Assembly (NCBI GenBank): GCA_039654915.1
Contig: CM077594.1
Span: 98,966,893-99,030,892, forward strand
Reading direction: 5' to 3'
DNA from: Aquilaria yunnanensis
Lineage: Eukaryota > Streptophyta > Magnoliopsida > Malvales > Thymelaeaceae
Length of the DNA stretch: 64,000 nucleotides
Position numbers and translations under genes: made by a program. The notes beneath the pieces were generated by a model. It saw only the letters and a program-made list of their open reading frames with translations, was not told the DNA's origin and did not search any database. Shown piece by piece: positions 22,321-34,466 of this stretch (position 1 is the first letter of the stretch; each line of letters opens with the position of its first letter).

Positions 22321-24966
22321 ATGTTGATTAAGAATTTGATGGGGATTGGATGTCACAATTGGACATATTGCGAATCATCTTTTTAGTGCTTCCCCTGCAG
22401 ATAACTGAGGTAACTATTAGAGCTGGAAATGGAATATTGGTTACCTGTGATAGTGATGTTGTAAAACTAATAGGTGAGTATGCGAACATTGAGAAGATTG
22501 CCTTGTATGTTAAAGTTGAGGATGATGATGTACAAGATAAGGAAAATACTGAACATGCTAATGTGGTAATAGGGAGTACTGGTTTTAGAGGAAAAAAGTT
22601 CAAGTCAACTACTGTAAAAGGGAAAGGGTTGATGAGAACTATAAACAAAAAATATAATGGAACAAGCAAAAGTTCAGAAAATGCACCTATAGTTGAATTT
22701 GAGATAGATAAAAAGGGGGATTGATGCAGCTGGAGAGGTTTTTTAGTTTGATAATGACAATGATGATGAGTGGATGCCAAAGGATGATCCTATTTCAAAA
22801 AGGGGAAGATGAAGGTGTGGTTAAGGAATCTGGATCTGAGATTGATGAATGGAGTGAGTATAATGACTCTTTAGGAGATGGCTACTCCACTGATGAGAAC
22901 AATATGACTCTTAAGAGAAGAGGAAGAAAGTTTGACCTGACTTGTAGAGTGAAGGGTAAAGAATTCACATTGACCAATGATGGAAGAATTGTGTTTGACC
23001 AGTGGCAATTCTTTAAAAATGTGCAACACTTCAGAACTGTGTTAAGGGACTATTGTGTTGAGGAAGGCTATGACTTGGTGAGAATAAAGAATGAGAAATC
23101 AAGGGTTAGGGCATTTTGTAAATGGCAAGGTTGTCAGTGGATGATTAGATTCAGTTCTTCTTAATAATGTCACTTTCATGGTGAAGACATTGAGGCCAAA
23201 ACATACATGCATTTGGCCATGTAAAATCAAGGATGAAAATTCAAAGGTGGATTTCAAAAAAATTAGATTCTCTAATAAAATCAGATCCAGATATTAGCTA
23301 TAATGCCATGAATCAAGGTTTCATGGATAGGTTTAGAATTGAGGCATATTGGAAGCAACTTTATAGAGCAAGAAGGTTTGGTCGGGATGATAATGTAGAA
23401 AACCATGTTGTTTCTTATTCATACTTGTGGAAGTACTCTAATGTTGTAATGGAAACCAATCCTTGTTCATGAGCTGTAATTAAAGTTTGTGAACGGCAAG
23501 ACCAAACCCCGAAACTTTCAAAAGGACGTTTTTATCCTTTTATGCCATGAAAAAAGGGTTTCTAGGTGGATGTCGGCCATTCCTTGGTTTAGATGGTACA
23601 TTTCACAAAGGGCCGTTTGGTGGGATACTGTTATCTGCAGTGACACTTGATGGAAACAATGGCATACTACCTTTGGGAATTGGGATTGTGGAGGCTGAAT
23701 GTAAAGATAGTTGGAGCTTTTTTTTTTTTAAGAACTTTAGTCTTATATTGATGATGGTCCATGGGTCTTTATGACAGAAAAACAAAAGGTAAATAATCTT
23801 ACTTAACTCTAATAGCAAATTTTTATTATGCCAAACATAGATAATTACATTCTAACTTGTTGTTTCTTAAAAAAAATTGCAGGAATTATTGCAAGCAATT
23901 AAAGCCATATTTCCCAATTCGACACATAGGGGGTGTGCTAGGCATTTGTATGCCAACATTATGGCTAAATTCCTTGGGCTGCACTTGACATTTCAGTTTT
24001 GGAAGGCAATAAAATCATATAATGAGAGAGATTTTAAGACAGCAATAGTAGAGATGCATAATGATAAAACAAAAGCATGGTTAAAGGGAAAACCTGCTTC
24101 ACAATGGTCAAGAGTTGGGTTTGATTATTGGTCAAAAAATGAACATATGACCAACAATATGACCGAGTCTTTTATGGCTTGGGTTGGTAAGGTACAATGC
24201 AAGCCAATTCTTCAAATATTTGAGAGTATAAGGTTGAAGGTTATGACAAGATTCCAAAAAGGTTTTGCTGCTAGTTGCACAAGGGATGAAGCCCTTACCT
24301 CAAAAGCAAGGGAAATGCTTGACAGCAACATTCAAGCATCATGAAAATGTTCCATGATAGTGGCTGGAAAAGGAAAATTTTAGATATTATGTGGTTCTCA
24401 ACAAGAAGTAGGAAACATGGTGGAGAGAACTTGTACCTGTAATGCATGGATGATGACTAAAATACTATGCAAACATGCAATTCAACTTATCTCACACATG
24501 AGAATGAAGTCGGAGGACGTATGTAATGCATACTACACAATATTCGTGTACTAGAAAGTGTATGAAGAGGTGATCCATCCTATTCCTCAAACTGATTACT
24601 CTCCTTATAATTCAAAAGATATAGTGTAGCCTTCATTTGTGAAAAGGTATGTTGGAAGACCTAGGAAATTGAGGGAAAAAGAATTTGGAGAGGATGTAGC
24701 TAGTAACAAGAGATCGATTACATTAAAGTGTACTCGTTGTCTCCAATATGGGCATAACTAAAGAACTTGCGAGTCAGATCCTTTATAGGTAACATTTTTT
24801 CAAATATCATTATGTATTTCAAATATTTTGCTACTATTTAACTATTTAACTGCGTTGTAGGCACGAAGGGTACATGAACAAAGAGGTTAGCAACTTTTGG
24901 TTCAACAAGAAAAGCAAAAGAATAGGTCTAAAAAACAAGGACTACAAAAGATGAAAAAACAAAAGG
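22321..24966 (+). pseudogene. MuDR-type MULE transposase, frameshifted
   Basis: Parts in order: N-terminal MuDR-like segment (22350-22724, ...ILVTCDSDVVKLIGEY); acidic linker and plant MuDR DNA-binding domain (22830-23164, FKNVQHFRTVLRDYCVEEGYD); ISYNAMNQGFMDRFRIEAYW (23290-23350); MULE core LDGTFHKGPFGGILLSAVTL (23592-23650); then an intron (23789-23882) and CARHLYANIM, TNNMTESFMAW (23936-24183); a SWIM zinc finger with CTCNAW...CKHAI (24432-24480); and a CCHC knuckle CTRCLQYGHN (24731-24760). A second intron is likely at 24789-24860. The frame breaks near 22725, 23164-23240 and 23470-23530, and in-frame stops follow 24343. The aspartate usually found in the SDRQKG-like motif is glutamate here (MTEKQK). 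The gene cannot make a full-length protein as it stands. Confidence 0.9.
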
Positions 24967-25793
24967 TAAATTAGAGTATTTAGCTTGCTTACTTGTATTT
25001 CATTGCATCTGGTTTGTTAATGCAGCTTCTTCCTTTGGATAATGGGCTTTCTTCCTTACAGACAAGCACTTTTATGGCAGAGACAAGTAGTACAACTAGC
25101 CATAGATGAGCTACCTTCAGTTCGTAGCCATAAATGGAACATAGTAGGTAAAGCCTTTTTTTTTTTTTTATAGTTATGGGGATTTTAGAGACTACTTGGC
25201 TATGAAGTTTGTTGTTTTTTGTAGTCATGGATATGCAAAGGAAAGTGTATGAAGCTTGTTGTTTTTTTGTAGATGTGGGGATTAAAATGGAGTTCTTGTC
25301 TAGTTAAAGTTATTTTTTGTGGTGAAAGAGATGCTTAGTTAGGCTACACATCTTTTGTTGCAACAAAAGTGCAAGGGACCACATTTGTAGCCTTATGATG
25401 TGTATTGAGGGATTATTATTTTTTGTACTTATTAGGGATGGTGGGTAAGGTCCCTAGTTGAATACTTGAAATTGGACTTTAAATTTTGGTGAAATGAAAT
25501 CAAATTTCAATGGCACTTATTCTTTATCAATCTGTGCAGCTAGATGTTTGTTGTTATCTTTGTTTGCAGACAAAAGTTGACAAAAAGGAATACTTTGTTC
25601 CACACAAACCAAGTTGGAATTGAACCACTTTCTATACACATGTATACCTTTGCTTGACATTTTCTTTTTTCCTCCATCCCTTTTTTGTTCCCGCCCTTTC
25701 TCCCTTAGCTGTGCATTTTTTCTGCAGGTGCAATTGTGGCTATTTTACTTCTCCCTTCATGTCTCTATAATGCAGTTGAAACTAAATTTAAAG

Positions 25794-27083
25794 GCGTAAA
25801 ATCCAAATTTAGTCCCTTAACTATTTGGTTTATCATAAAATGGTCCCATACCTCTAAAAATGACTAGTAAGGTCCTCTAACTAAAGCAGTGCATTCAATT
25901 CAAGTCCCATTTGTCAATTAAGCCATTATTTAGATGGAACTTGCCTATGTGGCACCCATAATGCCATGTGGCTTTCATTTTAACTAAAACAGGTGACCAT
26001 TTTATATAGATATGAAAATTTAAACATAGATTGACACAAACAAAAAATCATGGGACCTAAAATATAAATAAACCCTAATTGTCAAAAGCATACGGCGGAG
26101 GCGAATGACTAGAGACAGTGAACGGAGCTGGAGACTGATAGGCTGGAGACGAATGAATTGATATGGTGGTGAAGCAGGACGACTAGAGGAGGAGATCGAA
26201 TATGGAGGAGGAAATCAACAGGGACAGAAAACGACAGAGATCGACAACGAAGAAGGGATTCTAACTGCCGATTCGAGATGGAAACCAATGGAGATCGAAG
26301 ATAAAGATTGAATGCATTGAAAGGTGAAAAAAATCAATGGAGGGGTGGAAGGAATCACTGCAGCCTCCCCCCGCCATCAAATCGCCGCTCGAATCCCTAA
26401 CTCGCTGCTAGAATCGCTGATGAATGCGGTTATACCATTCGGTCAAACCTGCCTTGGTTTCTCTTTCAATTTTGTTGGGCAGCAGCAAGATGGCATGTCG
26501 ATTTCCTTCAATTTCCATCGATTTCTATCCATTTGTCTTTGTTGATTTCTGTTAATTTACTCCATCAATTTTCGCCTCTGTCTTTGCTTTTCTTCCTCTT
26601 CCTGTTATCCACCTCTATCCCATCCATCACTGTCTTCGTTAACTGTCTCTAGCGGGCCACCAGTTTGCTTGGTTTCCAAAGCACCTTACTGCCAGTCAGA
26701 TGAACACCGTCGGACCAGAGGGCCGATCGTGATCGTCGGCCAGAAAAGAAGGCAGATTGGAAGCTTTGGGTTGGAATTGAGGAAGATTTAGTTATTTAAT
26801 TTTTTTTAAGTACCTAAAATATTATTTTTTGTCAACTCAAGTCTAAGATTTATTATTCTCCCAATCTTGTCACTTATTGTCATGCCAAGTGGCATTTGTG
26901 GGACCAAGCAGAGATATTAAATGCCACATATGCATTCCCCATTAGAAATAATGCCAGCAATAACAGACGAGACTTAAATTGAATGCACTGCTTCAGTTAA
27001 AGGACCTTAATAGTTATTTTTAGAGTTAGGGGATTATTTTAGGACAAACCAAATAGTTAAGGAATCAAATTTGGATTTTACCC
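25794..27083. mobile_element. Nested non-autonomous MULE with GC-richer core (1.29 kb)
   Basis: About 115-bp TIRs: the left reads GTAAAATCCAAATTTAGTCC, ACTATTTGGTTTATC and GCAGTGCATTCAATTCAAGT; the inverted right end reads GTAAAATCCAAATTTGATTC, ACTATTTGGTTTGTC and GCAGTGCATTCAATTTAAGT. A 10-bp TSD with one mismatch: AAATTTAAAG (25784-25793) and AAATGTAAAG (27084-27093). The core (about 26080-26770) is visibly richer in G+C than the TIRs and resembles 5'-UTR/exon sequence, so gene capture (Pack-MULE) is possible. No domain is recognisable in its ORF (26324-26545). Confidence 0.85.
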
Positions 27084-27320
27084 AAATGTAAAGCTTGGGA
27101 AATTGCTTGGTTTCATTTACTTCACATACGCAACCACCTAGGAGTATTATAGGAATTAGATTTACTTTTTTACTTGGTCAACACATGAACATTAAACCCA
27201 GTTAATATCTGACAAAATCTATCATGGTTTTATAGGGTAAGTGCATAGTTTAGAACCCTAAGGGGGTAAGTGTAATAAACACTAAAGTTCACAAGGGTGA
27301 GTATAAAAAACTTTTTTTTT

Positions 27321-28242
27321 CTTAAATACCAAATTTACCATAAAAAAGTGTCAACGAGACCAAATTTACCATTAAACTTTCAAAAATATCATATCTCATA
27401 TTGAACTTTACTTTTGAGACTAAATTTACCATTAAACTTTCAAAAAATACCAAATTTATCATTATGCCATTAAGTGACCATTAAATTGAATGTGAAAATA
27501 TTAATTCTAGTATTTGATCTTTCAAGTTTCTTCTATTAGTGCCCTAACTTTATTCATCTAATGATCGTGTCATCTTCTTTAAAAGATGAAAGACATTTCT
27601 GTTAACAACGCCACCCAGCCACTGTCGTACTCTTACAAAGCACATTCCTAAATGCTACAATTTCATTTTTTTTCCCAAGGTACAACATAAACTGGAACTA
27701 TTGTTTACTGCCACAAACTGGAACAGTATGTGTTTTTCCTCATAATTTCTAGTTGATATTGTTGAGATTGGGGAAAAACGAAGAAAATTAGTGAGATTCT
27801 AGAGGTTAAGCTTTTGACTATTTTAGAGAGGATTGGCTGCTCTAGGATTAGGCATTCATTAGTAGCAGTAGGACCAAAATTGTTAAAATTTGAGTTTATC
27901 AAGAAACAAGCTTTTGAAATAAATGAAGCGTACAGTGCAATTAATAGCTCTACGGAGGCTTTCAAAGAAAGCAGGCCAGTTACAGCTAGAATTGAACTTG
28001 GTGCTAGACTTGTTGAAGAGAATAGCATGATCGTTAAACATGCAAAGTTAAGACAATAGTAAAAGAAAAATAACAAATGAATGACCAAAACCGTGATTTT
28101 TCTTGCAATTTGAAAGAAATAATAATAGTAGTGGTAAATTTGGTCTTAAAAGTAAAGTTCAATATTAAATTTTATACTTTTAAAAGTTTGATGGTAAATT
28201 TGGTATTTTCCATACTTTTCGATGGTGAATTTGGTATTTAAG
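27321..28242. mobile_element. Long-TIR foldback element carrying an unidentified ORF
   Basis: Left CTTAAATACCAAATTTACCA and inverted right CTTAAATACCAAATTCACCA, with TIR similarity continuing through TTGAACTTTACTTTTGAGAC (about 120 bp). It is flanked by T-runs (27312-27320 and 28243 onward), so the TSD is not informative. It lies immediately beside the right end of the big MULE. The centre (27750-28062) holds a reading frame described separately. Confidence 0.75.
27775..28059 (+). other. Unidentified ORF inside foldback element, possible captured fragment
   Basis: An open frame of about 95 codons ends at a TAG at 28057-28059. The ATG at 27814 gives 81 aa; upstream residues (KTKKISEILEVKLL) extend the same frame without a start. 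It is rich in E, K, A, R and I and looks helical (KKQAFEINEAYSAI, ARIELGARLVEEN). I do not recognise a family. The antisense frame (27705-28088) is hydrophobic and probably a shadow. No promoter or splice site can be pointed to, so it may be a captured exon or chance. Confidence 0.3.
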
Positions 28243-28350
28243 TCTTTTTTTTTTTTTTTGAAATTTGCTAGAGAATCATACCCGTTAATTATTTCTCGCT
28301 TCCTCTCTTAAAGTCAGCTAAGGCATTATGTGGCCCATTTTGTTTTTGTA

Positions 28351-28700
28351 TTACATTTGTTTAGGACTTTGCCGTACATACTTTATACTCATAAAAGTTA
28401 GGAGTATTGTATATTTTTTTTAGGATTTCGCCTTTCATAGTTTATACTCGTGCAAGTAAAAAATATTACCTTTTTTTTAGGATTTTTTCATACACAGTTT
28501 ATACTCGTGAAGACTATAAGCACTATATTTTTTTATGATTTTGTTGTTCATAGTTTATACTCGTGCGGGCAAAGAGTATTTCATTTTTTTTGATGATTTT
28601 GCTATTAATAATTTATACTCCTGTAGGACAAAAGTATTACATTTTTTTAGGATTTTGTTTTGTCATACAGTATAGACTCTTGTGACAAGGAGTATGCTCC
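28351..28700 (-). repeat. Tandem array, six ~57-bp units
   Basis: Units contain AGGATTTTGTTNTTCATAG, then TTTATACTCGTG, then AGTATTACATTTTTTT. I count six imperfect copies. The array lies just beyond the integrase end of the Tat element, where Tat/Ogre 3' untranslated regions are known to carry tandem repeats. Confidence 0.85.
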
Positions 28701-31700
28701 CGAGTCTTCACGCATAAAACTTCTTCATGAACTTTTCGCTAATGGGGTTGATCTTTAAGCCATCATTGTCTACTACTTTGTAAATGCCATTGGTGTAGAC
28801 TTCGGTTATCACATATGAGCCATCCCACTTTGACACAAACTTTCCTCTAGCATGCTTTACCATGATGATTGGTTTCCTAATGGCTAACACCAGGTCTCAA
28901 ACTTAAAATGTCCTTGAGCGCAATTTTTTATTGAAAGTTTTTACTATGCGAGCTTGATTGCATTATAATTGTTGTTGAGCTTCAAGTCTCTTCTCATCTA
29001 ATGCTTCCAGTTCTTCCAGTAGCAATTTGGCATTCTCCTCATTGGTTAATCCATTTTGCAGAGCTATTCACAAGGAAGGGATTTAGCACTTCAGTAGGGT
29101 GACCGCTTCTACACCATAAACCAAGGAATACAGAGTTGCTTGTGTAAGGGTCTAATGTGTTGTTTGATATTCGATATGCCTAAAAGGTTTCTCCAATTTT
29201 TTTATTTCCATCTATCTTTGATCCTGAGATGACTTTTTTTGAAAGGTTGCACAGTGTCTTGTTGAAGGCTTCTGCTAATCCATTTTCCACAGCATTATAC
29301 ATTGACGAATTGTGTTGGACAAACTTAAACTTAGCACAAAGTTTATCCATTAGTTCGTTGTAGAATTTCTTTTTGTTGTTGTTGATGATGTAGCGGGGGA
29401 CACCATATTGGTTGATGATGTTTACTTTGATGAACTCCACCACATTCTCCTTTTTGATTTCCTTTAATGGGAAAGTTTTCACTCATTTTGAAAAATAATC
29501 TATGACAGCCAAAATGAATAAGTATCCAACAGATGACTTAGAAGTGATTGGTCCCGTAATATGAAGCCCCAAAGCATAAAAAGGCCAAGAAGCCATTGTG
29601 GGTGTAAAGGCTTTGGAGGTTGATGAATGAGGTTAGCATAAAACTGGTATGCTTGGCATTTCTTGGCACAGTTAATATAATCATTCACTATAGTTGGCCA
29701 ATAGTACCTCGTCCTTTTGATCTGATGGTAAAGCTTTGGTTCAAATTGATAAGTTTCACAGATTCCAGAATTGGCTTATTTTACAACTTGGCCAACTTCT
29801 TCATCATTTAGGCATCTGAGGTAGACTCCTTCAGTAGAGCGATGATAGAAAACTTACTTAAAGTGAATGAACCTTGGTGCTCTTTAGCGAATATCGGCTC
29901 GACAATGAAGGTCTTCAAGCAAGTTTCCACGTTCCAAGTAATTAATAAACGATTGTTGCCAATCCCTTTTTGGTCCAACAATAGAGATAATATGACTGCT
30001 CCTATATTCCTTAACCAACATTTGTGGTACTACCAATCTTTTGTCGACTTGGACAGAAGTTTCTTATTTAGTTAAATTTTTTAGAACGATTGCTAGGTTG
30101 GCTAAAGCATCGGCATGCCGATTATGCCCTCAAACAACATAATGGATGCTTACTTGATCTAACCACTCAAGCAGGTGCCTTGCATATTTGAAGAAAGGGA
30201 GTAGCTTATGCTTTCAGACATCATATTTCTAGAGAAGTTGATTAACCACTAGCTTAGAGTCCGAAAAAATCTCTAATTCTTGGATTTGTATGTCTATGGC
30301 CACTTCCAAAACAATTAGCAAGGCTTGGTACTCCATGACAATATTTCAGCATTTATCGAGTAAGCTAAAGGGGTATGGCATAACTTCATTGTAAGGAAAG
30401 ACGAACCCCACACTTGCCCCCGCTCCATATTCCCAAGATACACCATTGAAAAACATCTTTCAAGACATGATGACTTATGCAAAGAGAACTTTCTCATCCG
30501 ATAGGTCTTCTAGGAGTAATCGGCCAAAAGTCTGCCAATGCTTGCCATTTGATTGTCTTTTGTGCAATGAATACTATGTTAAACTTGGACAAAAAAAGAG
30601 CCCATTTAGCCAATCTTCCAGAAAGCATCGGTCTCATCATTAAGTACTTCAATGGATCAACTTTCGACACCAAATGGGCTACATGGCTAGCATATAATAC
30701 CTCAATTTTTCTGCTCCAAAGATTAGTGCACGACAAATCTTCTTGATGGGAGAATAAGTAGCCTCTGCCCCTACTAGCTTTTGACTCAAGTAGTAAAGTG
30801 CATTTTTCTTCCCCTCGTCATTTTGTTGTGCAAGAAATGCCCCTAAAGAGTGTTCTTGGGCAACTATGCACAATAGTATAAACTTGCCTTGAATTGGGGC
30901 AGCAAGAATGGATGAATGTAATAGGCAGTCCTTTGTGCCTTAAAATACATTTTTGCAAGTATCATCCCAAATTAAAAAAAAAACAAGTCTTTTTTTAGGA
31001 GCCTACTAAATGGATGACACCATTTTGCAAGGTTGGAGATAAATTGTCTTATGTACACTAATATTCCTTGCATGCTTTTAAGCTCGTGGATGTTACTTGG
31101 TTCAGACATTTTCAGGATTGCATCTATCTTTGATCAGTCTACCTTGATGCCACAATGACAAATGATTATCCTTAAGAACTTTCCAAAAGTAACACCAAAT
31201 GACAACTTGAGAAAATTGATTTTATTTGGTATTTACGAAGTTGTAAGAAAGACATCACGTAAGTCTTTTAGGTGCTTTGTCATACTCTTCATTTTCACCT
31301 CTAATTCATCAACGTAGCATTCTAGTTTCTTATGTAACATGTCATTGAAGATTCTTTGCATTGCCCATTAGTAAGTTGCACTAGAAATCTTTAGTCTAAA
31401 CAGTATGAATTCATAGCAATAGATCTCTTTTGGAGTATGAAAAACTATGAGCCAATCATCCAGATCTATGCAAATTTGGTTATAACCAGAGAAACCATCC
31501 ATGAAAAACAGGGCATCATGTTTGGTTGTTGCATTAAGCATTAATTCTATTATGGGCAAGGGAAAGTCATCCGTTAGGCAAGCTAGGTTTTGGTCTTGAA
31601 AGTTTATACAAATCCTGATTCGGCCATTCTTTTTCTTCACCACCATAATATTTGAAATCTATGTGGGATACTAACTTCTCGAATGAAACCGACATTGATA

Positions 31701-33100
31701 AGTTTATCTACTTTAGCTTTAATTTACAGGATAAATTTTGGGCAAAATCTTCATTAAGCCTGTTTGACGAGGCATGACCCATGCTTTATAACAAGTCAAT
31801 AAACAACGATCTTCGGATCCAATTCGGGCATCTTTTTGTAGGACTATGCAAAGACATCTTCATATTTTTCAGTAACTTAACGTATCTTACCTCTTCTTCA
31901 GGACTCAATAGGGCATTCATAAACATTAACTTTGGATGATCCTACATCTCCAAGTTTAATTTTTTCAACTTAGCAAATGTTCCTTACCCCCTTCCTCAAA
32001 ACCTTCAGGTACAAGGCTCGGTTTAGTTTCATTGAGTGCTTCTTCCATGCTGGCTTTCCTTGATCTCATTCTTCAAGTGTGACATTATTGCACGAGGCTA
32101 TTTCCTCTTAAAAATCATCATCTTAGATAGATCTTTAACAGCAACGCCTTTGTCACCTTTGCTTTTGGTGCTTGGTCTTTACTTGTGCTTTTGAAGTGGG
32201 CTTCATTTAGTCCAAGCTGTGTAAAAATAGAGATCCTTTGTGTACTATTGGTAAGGACTTTTGGTCCCAAGCACTCGAATACGAAGACTCGAACATTCAC
32301 GTGGGTTTATTTCTCTTTTTGGTTGACCTATGGCTCTACTTGGTCTTCATCATACTCATAGATTTGGATCATCACTGGGTTGTGTGATGCATTCTTTATC
32401 TTGATCTTTGTAAGGTCAAAAGGTTGATATCTTAAACCATGTTTTTCTCCAAGTTACCTTTTTCCAAGGATCACATCCAAATCACCAAATTGTCGAGATT
32501 CAGCTTTGCCATATATTGCCTTTTGAAACAATTGTTCAACCTTAAGACCAAACCACGCATTTACTTCCAAACTTTGAAATGCTTTTGTTTTCTTTGTAGG
32601 TTCATCAAATACAGCCAATTTAGATAGTAATGAAAGCGGTAGGACCAAGTCTTCTTTTAGTACTATTGTATCTTCCTTAGAGAAGTGAGGTTTATGAAGA
32701 ATGCCTTGGGCTTTATGTCTTGATTGTCCTCCAAATAGAACTTAGCATCAGTAAAATAAGTTTTCCTAATGTCAAAAAGGGTTGTTTCAGCCACAACACA
32801 CTTCATATTTCCATCGCTATCAACATACTTAAAGCATTAGTGCCAAGTTGATGGTACAACTTCATTTTCATGCATCTAAGTTTATCCAAGTAGCAAGTCA
32901 TAAAAAGTACTTATGTCAGTAACATGAAACAAGGTGGGGGTCTTTAACTTTTATATCTCCATTGTAAGTTGGAATTTCCTTATAGAACGTTGCCCCTTTT
33001 GCTTAAAGCCTTAAATGACCAATTTTCTACTCAAAATATCGTTTATAGATAATATAAATTTCTTCATGGTTCAAATAGGCATGATATTCATGGGAGAGCC
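28700..33100 (-). pseudogene. Tat-type pol relic (PR-RT-RH-aRH-INT)
   Basis: Recognisable pieces on the minus strand: protease-region phrase with a DLLLG-like core near 32900; RT segment VVKKKNGRIRICINFQDQNL ... FPLPIIELM ... FMDGFSGYNQICIDL (31646-31420); the RT active-site box reads YVDE instead of YVDD (about 31304); RNase H segment LGAFLAQQNDEGKKNALYYL (30840-30780); second RNase H with GAGASVGFVFPYNE-like start and EIFSDSKLVVNQLL (30440-30230); integrase NEYGVPR-like INQYGVPRYIINNN (29420-29370) and NAVENGLAEAFNKTL (29300-29250). Many stops; clearly non-functional. Confidence 0.85.
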
Positions 33101-34466
33101 ATGATTAATTAAGATCATTCTAACCCGATGTTTACAAATATATCCGCTCATGTAAAGAGGTCGATTATGTTAAAGATGCCCTAATTAGAAGTCTTCTTCA
33201 TCAAAAGTGATGGTAGCCATGTAGGTGACACTCTTATCATTTGTTCTTTCATGAAACATCTTTCTTTCATATGCTCCTAGGCTAACAAGCACAAAGCAAG
33301 GCTAGTCGAACACAAAACACCTTGTAGTAGCTTGAGAACTTTGTTCATGGTCATGGTTTTGGGGAAATCCTTGAGTTTGGAGATGATATTAGCCTTTACA
33401 GCATTAACTTCCTCTTCGATATTTACTTTACCGAGTCCTTTTTTGCTGTTACTTGGTTTGCTATCACCATGAATTCCTATTATATTTACTTCTACATTAT
33501 GTTATGTGAAGTATGATTTTAGGAAGTAATCAAGTAGTGTCACAGACCTCCTAAACACATGTAGTGGTTCTACATCCATCGAATATGGTGGACTTTGGAA
33601 TTTCCTAAGTATTTAAGGACGCATTCTTATGGAACCATACTTGTTCAACCTTTCCCGCACTCTATCTTTTGAAGTTTCTAGCAAGAGATGGTGTGGTGGT
33701 TGATTACCTTTTTGCCTTTAGCCCTTCACCATTGTCCACTCATTATGTTGATCCTTCTATGAATTAGAAGTTGTTAAATCTCCCCACCTAATTGGCTTTT
33801 TGGCTCAATAACTCATCAAGTTGAACATGTTTGAAAGAGTTGGGATGTTTGCCTTTCTCGTCTAAGCACGTTTGTCTTTCTTACTTATGAATGTTGACCA
33901 TCCATCACCAATTTCGTCTTTCAACTCAAATGAGGATCCCCATGTATCTAAGTGATCAACCATGACTTAATAGAAGCTTGGGGTGTTTGGGTCATTAAAG
34001 TATTTTGGCATCTCCAAGTTTGCATAAACAGTCATCACCTCTCCATCTATATAAAATTTCACCGAGACAACATTTTTTGGACTATGTATAGGTACTTCAA
34101 ATGCCTCTTCCTCTTCTCTGAAGTCCCCGAGTAGATTTTTTGTCTCATCTTCAAGTTTTTTCACAAAGTTGGGGGAGACCATTCCAAAGCATATCCCAAT
34201 AACATTTGTAATCAATGGTTCTTCAAAGTCATCGAACTTGATGTGCTCTTCCCTTTCCTATCACGCTGTGATATCGTTCACAAAGCATTTTTCCATAGGA
34301 TGGCCAACAATGTGGTGGCATCAGCAACACTTGGTTTCATCCACTCTTCCAACCTCCTCTAGCCTTTTTAGGTTTGACAACTCTATCAAGTTTTTTTTCT
34401 AGCAACTGGTCCAAGATTGCCGACACATTAGAATTTGTAAATGGATAACTGTTTGGCTTTAAAATC

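Larger units (their letters stand above)
21560..27311 (+). mobile_element. Decayed autonomous MULE (Mutator-like) with nested MULE
   Basis: Left end GTTTTTTTCCACTTAACCCC and the inverted right end GTTTTTTATACTCACCCTTG continue in parallel for about 90 bp, sharing AACTTTAGTGTTTATTACAC and a TACTTACCC-like block. The insertion was into a T-run, so the TSD is only T-rich (TTTTTTTAG / TTTTTTTTT). The element carries a MuDR-type transposase relic at 22321-24966 and is interrupted at 25794-27083 by a smaller MULE. Without it, the length is about 4.45 kb. Confidence 0.85.

Noticed and set aside
22328..22780. Minus-strand ORF of 150 codons
   Set aside because: It is antisense to the recognisable MULE transposase N-terminus.
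28351..28700. Regularly spaced repeats considered as a CRISPR-like array
   Set aside because: The units are contiguous and degenerate without unique spacers, and lie in a plant retrotransposon 3' region.
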